NCBI GenBank assembly: GCA_022013205.1
Contig: JAKLQT010000166.1
Span: forward strand, 1-6,433
Length of the DNA stretch: 6,433 nucleotides
Direction of reading: 5' to 3'
DNA from: Candidatus Omnitrophota bacterium
GTDB taxonomy: Bacteria; Omnitrophota; Gorgyraeia; B26-G9
Within the stretch, counting starts at the first letter, position 1, and the number at the start of each line of letters is the position of its first letter. The translations under genes were made by a program, and so were the position numbers. A model generated the notes under the pieces. It had not been told where the DNA came from. It saw only the letters and a list, made by a program, of their open reading frames with translations, and ran no database searches. Below, one piece after another: positions 1 to 5,537 of this stretch.

Positions 1-44
1 ATAACTAAAAAATTATCAGTCCAGTTATTAACTAGAGGCTGTAA

Positions 45-61
45 ATGGCATTGTCTGCCAT
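45..61. repeat. Inverted repeat, 6-bp stem with 5-nt loop
   Basis: ATGGCA (45-50) and TGCCAT (56-61) are perfect reverse complements around TTGTC. The repeat lies inside the degenerate cluster-motif region of the left-edge radical SAM remnant, exactly where the two codons carrying the third cysteine appear to be missing. It may be a by-product of that deletion rather than a functional element. Confidence 0.5.
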
Positions 62-83
62 CTCATTTTAAAATTCAGGGCAA

Positions 84-103
84 CAGAAAAACTTGTTTTT
101 CTG
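84..103. repeat. AT-rich hairpin, 8-bp stem
   Basis: CAGAAAAA (84-91) pairs perfectly with TTTTTCTG (96-103) around a CTTG loop; C92 and G95 could also pair. It sits at the very end of the broken plus-strand frame. With tracts of A and T inside the stem it resembles the stem of a bidirectional terminator between convergent genes. However, there is no uridine tract directly after the stem on either strand, so it is listed only as a hairpin. Confidence 0.5.
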
Positions 104-129
104 ATTGACTATGAATTGGTAAAATGAGC

Positions 130-146
130 TTTCGACTTTGTCGAAA
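130..146. repeat. Perfect hairpin TTTCGAC/GTCGAAA, 3-nt loop
   Basis: TTTCGAC (130-136) and GTCGAAA (140-146) form a perfect 7-bp stem with a TTT loop, about 20 nt past the TGA of the plus-strand remnant. On the plus strand a run of six T (163-168) follows only some 17 nt later, too far for a standard intrinsic terminator. The compact stem could be a recognition palindrome or part of a small interspersed repeat. Its function is unknown. Confidence 0.55.
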
Positions 147-165
147 CAGCATATAGTTAATCTTT

Positions 166-189
166 TTTCGTGTCTTTCGTACATTTCGT
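166..189 (-). repeat. Three 9-nt units ACGAAAnnn
   Basis: On the plus strand TTTCGT occurs at 166-171, 175-180 and 184-189, an exact 9-nt period. On the minus strand this reads as three ACGAAA cores, the first two followed by TGT and GAC. The 9-nt spacing keeps the repeat in one reading frame, which is why a spurious Arg/Glu/His-rich translation stays open across it. The CACAGAG text further right (215-221 and 284-290 on the opposite strand) looks like part of the same repeat style, interrupted by an insertion. Confidence 0.6.
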
Positions 190-223
190 AGTTTAAATAT
201 ATATTATTTCTTCTCTCTGTGTC

Positions 224-288
224 CTCTGCCCGCCTCGCCGTATTCCGACAGGCGAGGTCTCGCCACGCTTTTTGGCGGATACGCTCTG
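224..288. mobile_element. Small GC-rich palindromic insertion with 5-bp flanking direct repeat
   Basis: A 55-bp GC-rich segment (229-283) stands out in AT-rich surroundings and is flanked by identical CTCTG copies at 224-228 and 284-288. Removing the segment and one copy would, on the minus strand, restore a continuous ACCACAGAGGACACAGAG string, a simple 9-nt tandem. This suggests an insertion with target duplication. Inside are alternating inverted copies of one core: CCTCGCC (233-239), GGCGAGG (251-257), CTCGCC (259-264) and TGGCGG (273-278). Alternative stems are possible: 233-239 with 251-257, 251-256 with 259-264, 261-265 with 273-277, and an outer 230-234 with 274-278. It has no coding capacity, so any movement would depend on an outside transposase, as for MITE or REP-like elements. 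The repeat structure is seen directly; mobility is inferred. Confidence 0.5.
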
Positions 289-355
289 TGGTTAATTCTT
301 TCATATCCTTTCTCGGCGCACTCATGCTTTATTTGACACTACCTAATCTTAATAC

Positions 356-369
356 ATAACCTGGGTTAT
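356..369. repeat. Short inverted repeat ATAACC-TG-GGTTAT
   Basis: ATAACC (356-361) and GGTTAT (364-369) are perfect reverse complements with only two bases between them, too tight for a good RNA hairpin but suitable for a dimeric DNA-binding site. No promoter or gene start lies next to it, so no regulatory role is claimed. Confidence 0.4.
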
Positions 370-448
370 CCCTGATTACAACGATTATTAATTAAAAGTT
401 TACAAAGATTAATTTCTATTAGCATATCACTCTAATCCATGTAATTAA

Positions 449-462
449 GACAGCCTGCTGCC
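449..462 (-). terminator. Weak terminator-like hairpin after the operon
   Basis: Four bases past the TAG of the last operon gene, the minus strand forms GGCAG-CAGG-CTGTC, a 5-bp stem with one G-U pair and a 4-nt loop, followed by TTAATTA. The position is right for the end of the operon. The stem is short and the T tract is interrupted, so it would be at best a weak intrinsic terminator. Confidence 0.27.
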
Positions 463-466
463 TCCC

Positions 467-1969
467 CTACATAGGATGTCTTAACATTTTCTTTACAATT
501 GCCTTAAACATATTCATCACATAAGCCGGATCCTGAACAAAGCGTTTTACAACTTTTACATAAAAAGCTTTGGGATTTTTAAAAATAAGCCTGATGTAGA
601 AAAAAAGCTTTTCTTTGGAAACCATTTTTTCCAGTTCCGATGGGGTGAATTCAGGCGTGGATATCACTCCTTTTTTCACCCCAAGAGTTTCACTTTTAAA
701 ATCCTTAACAAGATAATTGCCGTCAACGCATAGATCATATAGTCTTGTGCCCGGATATGGTGTTGCAATATAGTAATTAACATTGCTGACTTTTAATCTT
801 CTTCCGAATTTAAATGTCCTTTTGATCTGTTCTTTAGTTTCTCCCGGAAAACCAATCACAAAAAAAGCGTCTGTTTCAAATCCATATTTATGCGCAAGAT
901 TTATTATATGTTCGGTCTTTTTCAGATCTAAAGGCTTATTTATTATTTTATGCAAAACATCCTGATCTCCTGATTCAATAGCCAGGCAAAGACGGTAGCA
1001 TCCGCTCTCCTTCATCTTGATCAGCATCGCCTCATCCATAGCCCATAAAGCAACGCCGTTGGGCGTAGTCCAGAGCATATCAAGCTTTTCAGTTATCATT
1101 CTATCAAATATTTCAAGTGCCCTTTTTTTATCAAAGGTAAGGTTATCATCTTCAAACTGTATTTCCCGAACCCCATACTCCTCTTTCAGGCACTTTATCT
1201 CTTTAATAACGTTTTCCGCGGACCTGGCTCTGAATTTCTTGCCCCAGATAGGATGAATCGCACAAAAAATACATTCAGCCGGACATCCGCGTGATGTTAT
1301 CATCGAGGTATTGGGCCTCTTTCTTGTTGTTACCCCGTGCGGCATGTTAATCTTAAAATACTTTTCCATATTCAGTAAATGCCGTGCAGGAAATGGAAGG
1401 TCGTCTAAATTTTCAATAAATGTTGTTTTCTGATTAATGATTATCTCATTATTCGATCGATAGCCAATACCATCAATAAGAGAAAGATCCTTGCCCTGTT
1501 TAAGATGCTCAAAAAGCTTAAGCGTGGTATATTCACCTTCTCCTAACACTACATAATCAATGTTATCATCCTCCAGCACTTGGGCGGCCAAAACACTCGG
1601 ATGAGCTCCTCCCATTATCGTAATAATGCCCTTATCTACATCCTTGGCAAGATGAGCAATCTTATGGGCATTATGCGACTGCATGGAGAATAAGCAGGAT
1701 ATTCCGATTACATCCGGTTTATAATGAACAATCGCCTGCTTTATCTGATCAAAATCTAATCCATAACGGATTTTATCTTTACCCTCTGATATTTCCGTAT
1801 GCCATCCTTCTACTGCAGCATCCAGTATTTTAACCTTAAACTTCTTTTCCAACACAGCGGCAATATAGGCAAGTCCTAAAGGCGGCTGGATTTCCTTAGT
1901 ATAACTTTTGGAAATACTGCACGGCGGCTGGATCAAAAAAACTTTTTCAATTTTTGCATTTTTCAACAT
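467..1969 (-). CDS. B12-binding-domain radical SAM protein (complete)
   Basis: 500 residues from the ATG at 1967-1969. The N-terminal part (about 10-150) has a cobalamin-binding Rossmann pattern: QPPLGLAYIAAVLE, PDVIGISCLFS, MGGAHPSV and YVVLGEGE. A linker, DLPFPARHLL, leads to the radical SAM barrel with TSRGCPAECIFC (cysteines 229, 233 and 236), the strand with FEDDNLTF, LAIESG at the SAM-binding strand, FFVIGFPGET and TPYPGTRLY. The C-terminal tail (about 455-500) is basic and aromatic. This order is that of the BchE-like family, cytoplasmic Fe-S enzymes that start radical chemistry from SAM, often for methyl transfer to unactivated carbon. The classic DxHxxG cobalamin motif is replaced by DAAVEG, so a lower-axial histidine is not evident. 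It is last in the operon, 8 nt after the methyltransferase. An in-frame TTG at 1973-1975 is the longer start, but the AGGA site is correctly spaced only for the ATG. The substrate is unknown; a sugar or lipid of the surface glycan is inferred from neighbours. Confidence 0.93.
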   Translation of the reverse strand: MLKNAKIEKVFLIQPPCSISKSYTKEIQPPLGLAYIAAVLEKKFKVKILDAAVEGWHTEISEGKDKIRYGLDFDQIKQAIVHYKPDVIGISCLFSMQSHNAHKIAHLAKDVDKGIITIMGGAHPSVLAAQVLEDDNIDYVVLGEGEYTTLKLFEHLKQGKDLSLIDGIGYRSNNEIIINQKTTFIENLDDLPFPARHLLNMEKYFKINMPHGVTTRKRPNTSMITSRGCPAECIFCAIHPIWGKKFRARSAENVIKEIKCLKEEYGVREIQFEDDNLTFDKKRALEIFDRMITEKLDMLWTTPNGVALWAMDEAMLIKMKESGCYRLCLAIESGDQDVLHKIINKPLDLKKTEHIINLAHKYGFETDAFFVIGFPGETKEQIKRTFKFGRRLKVSNVNYYIATPYPGTRLYDLCVDGNYLVKDFKSETLGVKKGVISTPEFTPSELEKMVSKEKLFFYIRLIFKNPKAFYVKVVKRFVQDPAYVMNMFKAIVKKMLRHPM

Positions 1970-1975
1970 ATTCAA

Positions 1976-1979
1976 TCCT
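1976..1979 (-). promoter_or_regulatory. Ribosome binding site AGGA deciding the radical SAM start
   Basis: AGGA on the minus strand overlaps the methyltransferase TAG stop (1978-1980). It lies 6 nt before the ATG at 1967-1969 but directly against the upstream TTG at 1973-1975. This favours the ATG and places re-initiation of translation at the end of the methyltransferase gene. Confidence 0.65.
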
Positions 1980-2730
1980 AAATCTTTGCATCAGGCTCAA
2001 GCAGTACCATCAGCGAGCAATTACCCAAAATACTAGCTGTAAATTGAGGAAAATATTTAAAGAAAAATTTACGCAAAGGCTGCGCAATCAATCTCCGAGG
2101 CAGACTTTTTAACTTATAATCAGCACTGACATCAGAACAGGTATAAACCATGTTCCTTACATTAAAACCACAATCCTTAAAAAGCCCCAGCGCACTTTTT
2201 TTACTATAGAATTTTATATGCCCTACTGTATTGGTAAAATGGCTTTTCTTTCCTCTAAGATTTACCTCAAAATTATCTTCAAGCGGCAGATGGCAAATCA
2301 CATAATCACAACTCTCTCTAACATCTTTTAATAATGCAGCCGGATCTTGAATATGTTCAAGGATATCAATTAAAAGAGCAATAGAAATACCTGTTTGCTT
2401 TTTATAACTCTGCTTATCAAACACCGCTGAATAAAAACTGCCTTGTGGGAAACTCCTCTTTGCCTGATCTATTATCTCTTGCGAGAGGTCATATCCTATG
2501 GGATTAACCTGAATATCTTTAATTTTGAAATAATCCGACACTCGCTTAAGTATTTCACCTGTACCGCAGCCGATATCAATAAGATCGACCTCTGGGGCCA
2601 GCTGCTTAATAAAATCAGCCCTGATCAGCGTAATGATCTTATCCGCCTTCCATTTTGCGTCCTCTTTATGCCAACCAGGATTTTTCAGGGCATAATCACC
2701 GCTGTTATACATACTCTTATCTTTGCTCAT
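1978..2730 (-). CDS. Class I SAM-dependent methyltransferase
   Basis: 250 residues, soluble and cytoplasmic. It has a class I Rossmann fold: motif I LIDIGCGTGEIL (50-61) binds SAM, the acidic D81 in PIGYDLSQEII (77-87) fits the ribose-binding position, and ALLIDILEHIQDP (118-130) matches the motif of the Methyltransf_11/23 group. GHIKFYSKKSALGLFKDCGF (170-189) is the usual late segment, where the HxxxYS pattern often contributes to the active site. Length is normal for the family. The basic, aromatic C-terminal part (around 210-232) could touch the membrane or a lipid-linked substrate. Its ATG overlaps the TGA of the glycosyltransferase (ATGA), and AAGG lies 6 nt upstream, so translation is probably coupled. 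The context points to O-, N- or C-methylation of a sugar or a lipid carrier intermediate; the acceptor atom cannot be read from the sequence. Confidence 0.88.
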   Translation of the reverse strand: MSKDKSMYNSGDYALKNPGWHKEDAKWKADKIITLIRADFIKQLAPEVDLIDIGCGTGEILKRVSDYFKIKDIQVNPIGYDLSQEIIDQAKRSFPQGSFYSAVFDKQSYKKQTGISIALLIDILEHIQDPAALLKDVRESCDYVICHLPLEDNFEVNLRGKKSHFTNTVGHIKFYSKKSALGLFKDCGFNVRNMVYTCSDVSADYKLKSLPRRLIAQPLRKFFFKYFPQFTASILGNCSLMVLLEPDAKI

Positions 2731-3887
2731 AACACGCCTTCAATGATGCTTTTTATTTTATTAAGGTATTCATAATAGTTAAACCGTTCCTTTATTTTCT
2801 GCTGGGCATTAGCCGCAAGCTTCAAGCACTCATCCCTGTTTTCAATCAACTGCAGCATTTTTTCTGCCAATTCATGATAATCACAGGCTGTATAAAGCAG
2901 CCCGTCAATGCCTTCCTTAATTATTTCAGCCGGCCCCCCGAAATTTGTAGCAATAACCGCCGGCCCTGAGGCCATGGCCTGGAGTAAAGATGTCGGACAT
3001 GGATCAGGTTGTTTTGAAGCAATAACAAAGATATCGATCTCACGCATTATATCCGGCACATCATTTCTGAAACCGGTAAATATAACATTTCTTTCCAAAC
3101 CCAATTCCTGAACCATATCCATAAGATACTGTTTATAACTCTCTCCCTTTTTATCATAAAGCACATCCCCGACAATAAGAAATCTTGCCTTAGGAAAACT
3201 CTCTGTAACGATCTGAGCGGCTCGGATAAAATCGTCCACACATTTCCACTCAACCAGTAATCCGACCATAGAAAGAACTATATTATCTGTAATTGCGAGA
3301 CTTTTTCTTATAGGTCCAAGCCTTAGGCCCGGATGATAGACTTGTTCATCAACGCAATTATGCAAATTTTGGGTTTTAGACCATAAAGCAGCCAGCGGAA
3401 GCCTTGCCGCATCTGAAACAACAACGATTTTTTTTACGATCGGGTGATTCCCGAAATAATTGCATAGTTTTCTTGATACACCCTTATCAAAGATACTATG
3501 CACATGCCAGATAAGCGGTACTTTCTTAATAGCTGAAGCAATGGTCGCGAACACAAATGTTCGAGCGGCATTAGCATATATCAGATCAGGCTTTTCTTCA
3601 TCAATGATCAGGCATAATTTTAAGATTAGATAAGGCAGGCGAAGGATATAATTTATAACATCCCAGGTATTTTTTTTGCCCAGAGAATAATACCCCACTG
3701 GCAAGTACTTATATGCAATATTTCTTTTTTCAAGCTCACCGGTTAATGCTCCGGGACTTGGAATGACCACACAAAAATCAAAGTCATCTTTCATTCCGTC
3801 TATCAATGAAAGCAAAACTTTCTGTCCCCCGGAGATTTTGGCATATTGCTCCAAAAAAAGTATTTTTTTTACAGATTTTTCAACCAT
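2727..3887 (-). CDS. GT4-type (GT-B fold) glycosyltransferase
   Basis: 386 residues, a typical family 4 length. The N-terminal half has ILFLEQYAKISGGQKVLL (9-26, with the Gly-Gly acceptor-side loop), PDLIYANAARTFVFA (100-114) and VPLIWHVHSIF (123-133). The C-terminal half starts the second Rossmann domain at NIVLSMVGLLVEWK (202-215), continues through ARFLIVGD and NVIFTGFRNDVPDI, and reaches the nucleotide-sugar site at PDPCPTSLLQAMASG (294-308), then AVIATNFGGPAEII. It probably transfers a sugar from a nucleotide donor to a lipid-linked glycan at the cytoplasmic membrane face. Two usual residues differ: the EX7E motif reads D295-x7-Q303, and the common Lys-Gly after strand one is K215-C216. 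The fold is intact, so it may be active with altered donor use. The start overlaps the end of the ligase-like gene by 8 bp, with GGAG 6 nt before the ATG. The donor sugar is unknown. Confidence 0.92.
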   Translation of the reverse strand: MVEKSVKKILFLEQYAKISGGQKVLLSLIDGMKDDFDFCVVIPSPGALTGELEKRNIAYKYLPVGYYSLGKKNTWDVINYILRLPYLILKLCLIIDEEKPDLIYANAARTFVFATIASAIKKVPLIWHVHSIFDKGVSRKLCNYFGNHPIVKKIVVVSDAARLPLAALWSKTQNLHNCVDEQVYHPGLRLGPIRKSLAITDNIVLSMVGLLVEWKCVDDFIRAAQIVTESFPKARFLIVGDVLYDKKGESYKQYLMDMVQELGLERNVIFTGFRNDVPDIMREIDIFVIASKQPDPCPTSLLQAMASGPAVIATNFGGPAEIIKEGIDGLLYTACDYHELAEKMLQLIENRDECLKLAANAQQKIKERFNYYEYLNKIKSIIEGVL

Positions 3888-5358
3888 TTAGCGCTCCATC
3901 GCGTAAATCATTATCAATAGTCTCAAGTTCATTTTTTGTACAATTATAAAGCGCAAAAATAATCCCCACATTAATCCAGAACTGAACGGAATTTATAGCA
4001 GCTGCTCCAAAAGAAAACCAAATAAAATTCATAATGCTTGCCCATAATCCAAGCATCAGTTTTCCATGCACTGAAGTTTTATTGTTCTTATAATAGACAA
4101 TTGCCCGTGTTGACAAAAAAAGTAAGAATACTAAAAATAATACTAGTCCGAATATGCCTCGCTCAGAAAGCAATGATAAATATTCGTTATGAACAGCCAA
4201 ATCTTCCCATGGGAAAACCTCGTCATAAGGCCTATATTCAGAATACATATCCGTGGACATATATGGGCCCACACCTAAAAACGGTCTGTCCAAAAACATT
4301 CTGACATTAGCTATCCAGGCATCTCTGCGCCAACCAGCAATTAACAAAGGATTTTTATTTACAGCTTCAAAACGAGCTATTCTAAATATTGATTTAGCCA
4401 AATAAGTATTATTTTTATATATGTATTCCATATTCAAAAATGCAATCGTTGGCAAAAGAACTAAAACAATTAAAATTATAACTGCAAGATACCTTTTCCC
4501 TCTTACCCACAACATGCAAAGAAAAGTAAGGCTAATAGAAATTAATCCCAATCTGGAATAAGTTGAGAAAACCCCCAATAGCTGCAAAACAAAACATATA
4601 TTTAAAAACTTTTTTCCCGGGAATAATTTTGACATTTTACAAACATAGGTAATCGGCAAAATCATCGTGACATACAAAGCAAAATAATTTGGATTTCGCC
4701 ATCCTGCCCCACTTCGAAATATTGTCAAATGGCCCAAACTGGCCAAAGGGATAGGGCGGAACATTTGAAGAGCTGGCATAAACGATTGAAATATAGCAAA
4801 AATACTGGCAGCTGCAGAAACCGTAATCATTGCCTTAACAATCAAATAAATTTTTTCTTTATTATTGAGAAGCCTTGAAATCAAAAAGGACATTCCAATC
4901 AAATAGGTTAAAACTACAGTCCTGTATGTACTTATAAAAATATTTTCGGACAATAAAGTAGACATCAGCGTAAATGCGACAAAAAACAACAAAATTAAAT
5001 ATTCTAAAGACAGCCGCGCTAGATTTTTCAGCTTTTCCTTATCCTTGTATATCTGTATAGATCCCCAAACCAGAAAAGGGATAAAAAATACTTCTGTTAT
5101 TCTTAAGAAAAAACTCCCGAACATTATTCTAAAATTATGAAAAGGTATACCAATAAAAATCAATATCAGCCAATCATAAACAGTAATCCTCCCCTTTTTC
5201 AAAGCCAGCAAAAATAAGAATAAAAGCAATAAGCCAATAAATAAAACAAGTTTGCCGGAAAAAGCCATAAACAGAGATGGTAACAATCCCCCGATTAAAA
5301 GGCAAAGCAATAAAGCTATTATTATCTTACTACGCTGCATATCTTTCATAATCTTCAC
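3880..5358 (-). CDS. O-antigen ligase/polymerase-like membrane protein (Wzy_C family)
   Basis: 492 residues, with about 12-14 hydrophobic segments (for example near 11-31, 34-53, 63-80, 119-134, 144-161, 170-190, 224-240, 271-306, 401-419, 436-452 and 457-471). One large extracytoplasmic loop lies at about 307-400. Family signatures appear in order: GWRNPNYFALYV (219-230), FSTYSRLGLISIS (264-276), GWRRDAW (342-348), LDRPFLGVGPY (356-366) and VHNEYLSLLSERGIFG (389-404). H390 and the arginines near the loop are the residues expected to act in glycan transfer in WaaL-type ligases. Such proteins either join a lipid-linked glycan to its acceptor or polymerise repeat units on the outer face of the inner membrane; sequence alone does not separate the two. 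The GTG start at 5356-5358 is chosen because AGAGGA lies 9 nt upstream. In-frame ATGs at 5347-5349 and 5341-5343 are alternatives. It is the first gene of the packed group. Confidence 0.9.
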   Translation of the reverse strand: MKIMKDMQRSKIIIALLLCLLIGGLLPSLFMAFSGKLVLFIGLLLLFLFLLALKKGRITVYDWLILIFIGIPFHNFRIMFGSFFLRITEVFFIPFLVWGSIQIYKDKEKLKNLARLSLEYLILLFFVAFTLMSTLLSENIFISTYRTVVLTYLIGMSFLISRLLNNKEKIYLIVKAMITVSAAASIFAIFQSFMPALQMFRPIPLASLGHLTIFRSGAGWRNPNYFALYVTMILPITYVCKMSKLFPGKKFLNICFVLQLLGVFSTYSRLGLISISLTFLCMLWVRGKRYLAVIILIVLVLLPTIAFLNMEYIYKNNTYLAKSIFRIARFEAVNKNPLLIAGWRRDAWIANVRMFLDRPFLGVGPYMSTDMYSEYRPYDEVFPWEDLAVHNEYLSLLSERGIFGLVLFLVFLLFLSTRAIVYYKNNKTSVHGKLMLGLWASIMNFIWFSFGAAAINSVQFWINVGIIFALYNCTKNELETIDNDLRDGALNG

Positions 5359-5367
5359 AAGCGCTTA

Positions 5368-5373
5368 TCCTCT
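5368..5373 (-). promoter_or_regulatory. Ribosome binding site AGAGGA supporting a GTG start
   Basis: AGAGGA on the minus strand is separated by 9 nt from the GTG at 5356-5358. The ATG alternatives would be 18 or more nt away. It is the best Shine-Dalgarno match near this gene and decides the start. Confidence 0.6.
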
Positions 5374-5388
5374 GGTTTTAATTCCATT

Positions 5389-5394
5389 ATTATA
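5389..5394 (-). promoter_or_regulatory. Possible -10 box TATAAT upstream of the ligase-like gene
   Basis: A perfect TATAAT on the minus strand lies about 30 nt before the GTG start of the membrane protein gene, in the only long gap of the cluster. No good -35 hexamer is found at 16-18 nt spacing; the region there reads AAACTA or similar. In AT-rich DNA such matches arise by chance. It could give an internal promoter for the four-gene group. Confidence 0.25.
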
Positions 5395-5537
5395 CATATA
5401 CATTTCGTTAATAGTTTTTTTACATTAAAAACAAGCGTTAAATATCCCCTCAAGAATATGCCTATTTATCAAAAGCCAATTATAAAAACTCATACGACCT
5501 CTGACAAACCCTCTTTCACTATTCAGCTCTTTTCGTT

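Larger units (their letters stand above)
1..108 (+). pseudogene. 3' remnant of a radical SAM gene, entering from the left edge
   Basis: Frame 1 of the plus strand is open from the first base to a TGA at 106-108. It reads ...SVQLLTRGCKWHC, then LPSHFKIQGNR, then a short unrelated tail. The hydrophobic strand followed by TRGCxxxC is the usual entry into the [4Fe-4S] cluster motif of B12-type radical SAM enzymes; the complete gene at 467-1969 has TSRGCPAECIFC at the same place. Here the third cysteine (CxxxCxxC) is absent: Leu-Pro follows directly where Leu-Phe-Cys-Pro would be expected, as if two codons were lost. The catalytic barrel that should follow is missing because of the early stop. The gene would converge on the minus-strand operon. 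The B12-domain portion, if any, lies outside the window. The call rests on about 25 residues, so a chance resemblance cannot be excluded. Confidence 0.42.
109..466. other. Non-coding, repeat-rich region between converging genes
   Basis: I see no credible gene here. An 85-codon minus-strand frame (68-325) is open, but its translation is low-complexity and Arg/Glu-rich, with runs such as TTER, EDTERR and ERHEKR. These come from short DNA repeats rather than a protein fold, and the frame runs through several hairpins. The stretch contains a 7-bp-stem hairpin (130-146), a 9-nt periodic TTTCGT array (166-189), a GC-rich palindromic insertion with flanking direct repeats (224-288) and a small inverted repeat (356-369). 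A weak hairpin lies just after the operon's last stop codon (449-462). From memory, text of the ACCACAGAGGACACAGAG and ACGAAA types is common beside GxxExxY-type genes in environmental genomes. No such gene is present here. Confidence 0.7.

Noticed and set aside
166..290. CRISPR array from the regular short repeats
   Set aside because: The units are 6-7 bp with 9-nt period and one interruption, with no 25-40 bp direct repeats and unique spacers.
68..325. 85-codon minus-strand open frame as a protein gene
   Set aside because: The translation is repeat-derived (TTER, EDTERR, ERHEKR), passes through palindromes and the GC-rich insertion, matches no domain I know, and lacks a well-spaced ribosome binding site.
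783..1256. Plus-strand open frames opposite the radical SAM gene
   Set aside because: They lie wholly inside a strongly recognisable minus-strand gene, have no family features of their own and no separate regulatory signals.
1973..1975. TTG as the start of the complete radical SAM gene
   Set aside because: The AGGA site ends directly against the TTG but is 6 nt from the ATG at 1967-1969, so the ATG is preferred.
2443..3111. Plus-strand open frames opposite the methyltransferase and glycosyltransferase
   Set aside because: Antisense shadows of two clear genes. The first also crosses the boundary between them without any coding signature.
3047..3253. Minus-strand alternative frame inside the glycosyltransferase
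   Set aside because: The main frame has intact GT4 blocks across this interval; the alternative translation shows no pattern.
4038..4304. Plus-strand open frame opposite the O-antigen ligase-like gene
   Set aside because: It overlaps the signature loop and HNEYL region of the real gene on the other strand and has no domain features.
5356..5437. ACAAGCG direct repeat (5357-5363 and 5431-5437) as regulator sites
   Set aside because: Only 7 bp, one copy overlaps the start codon region, and there is no further symmetry; chance is likely.
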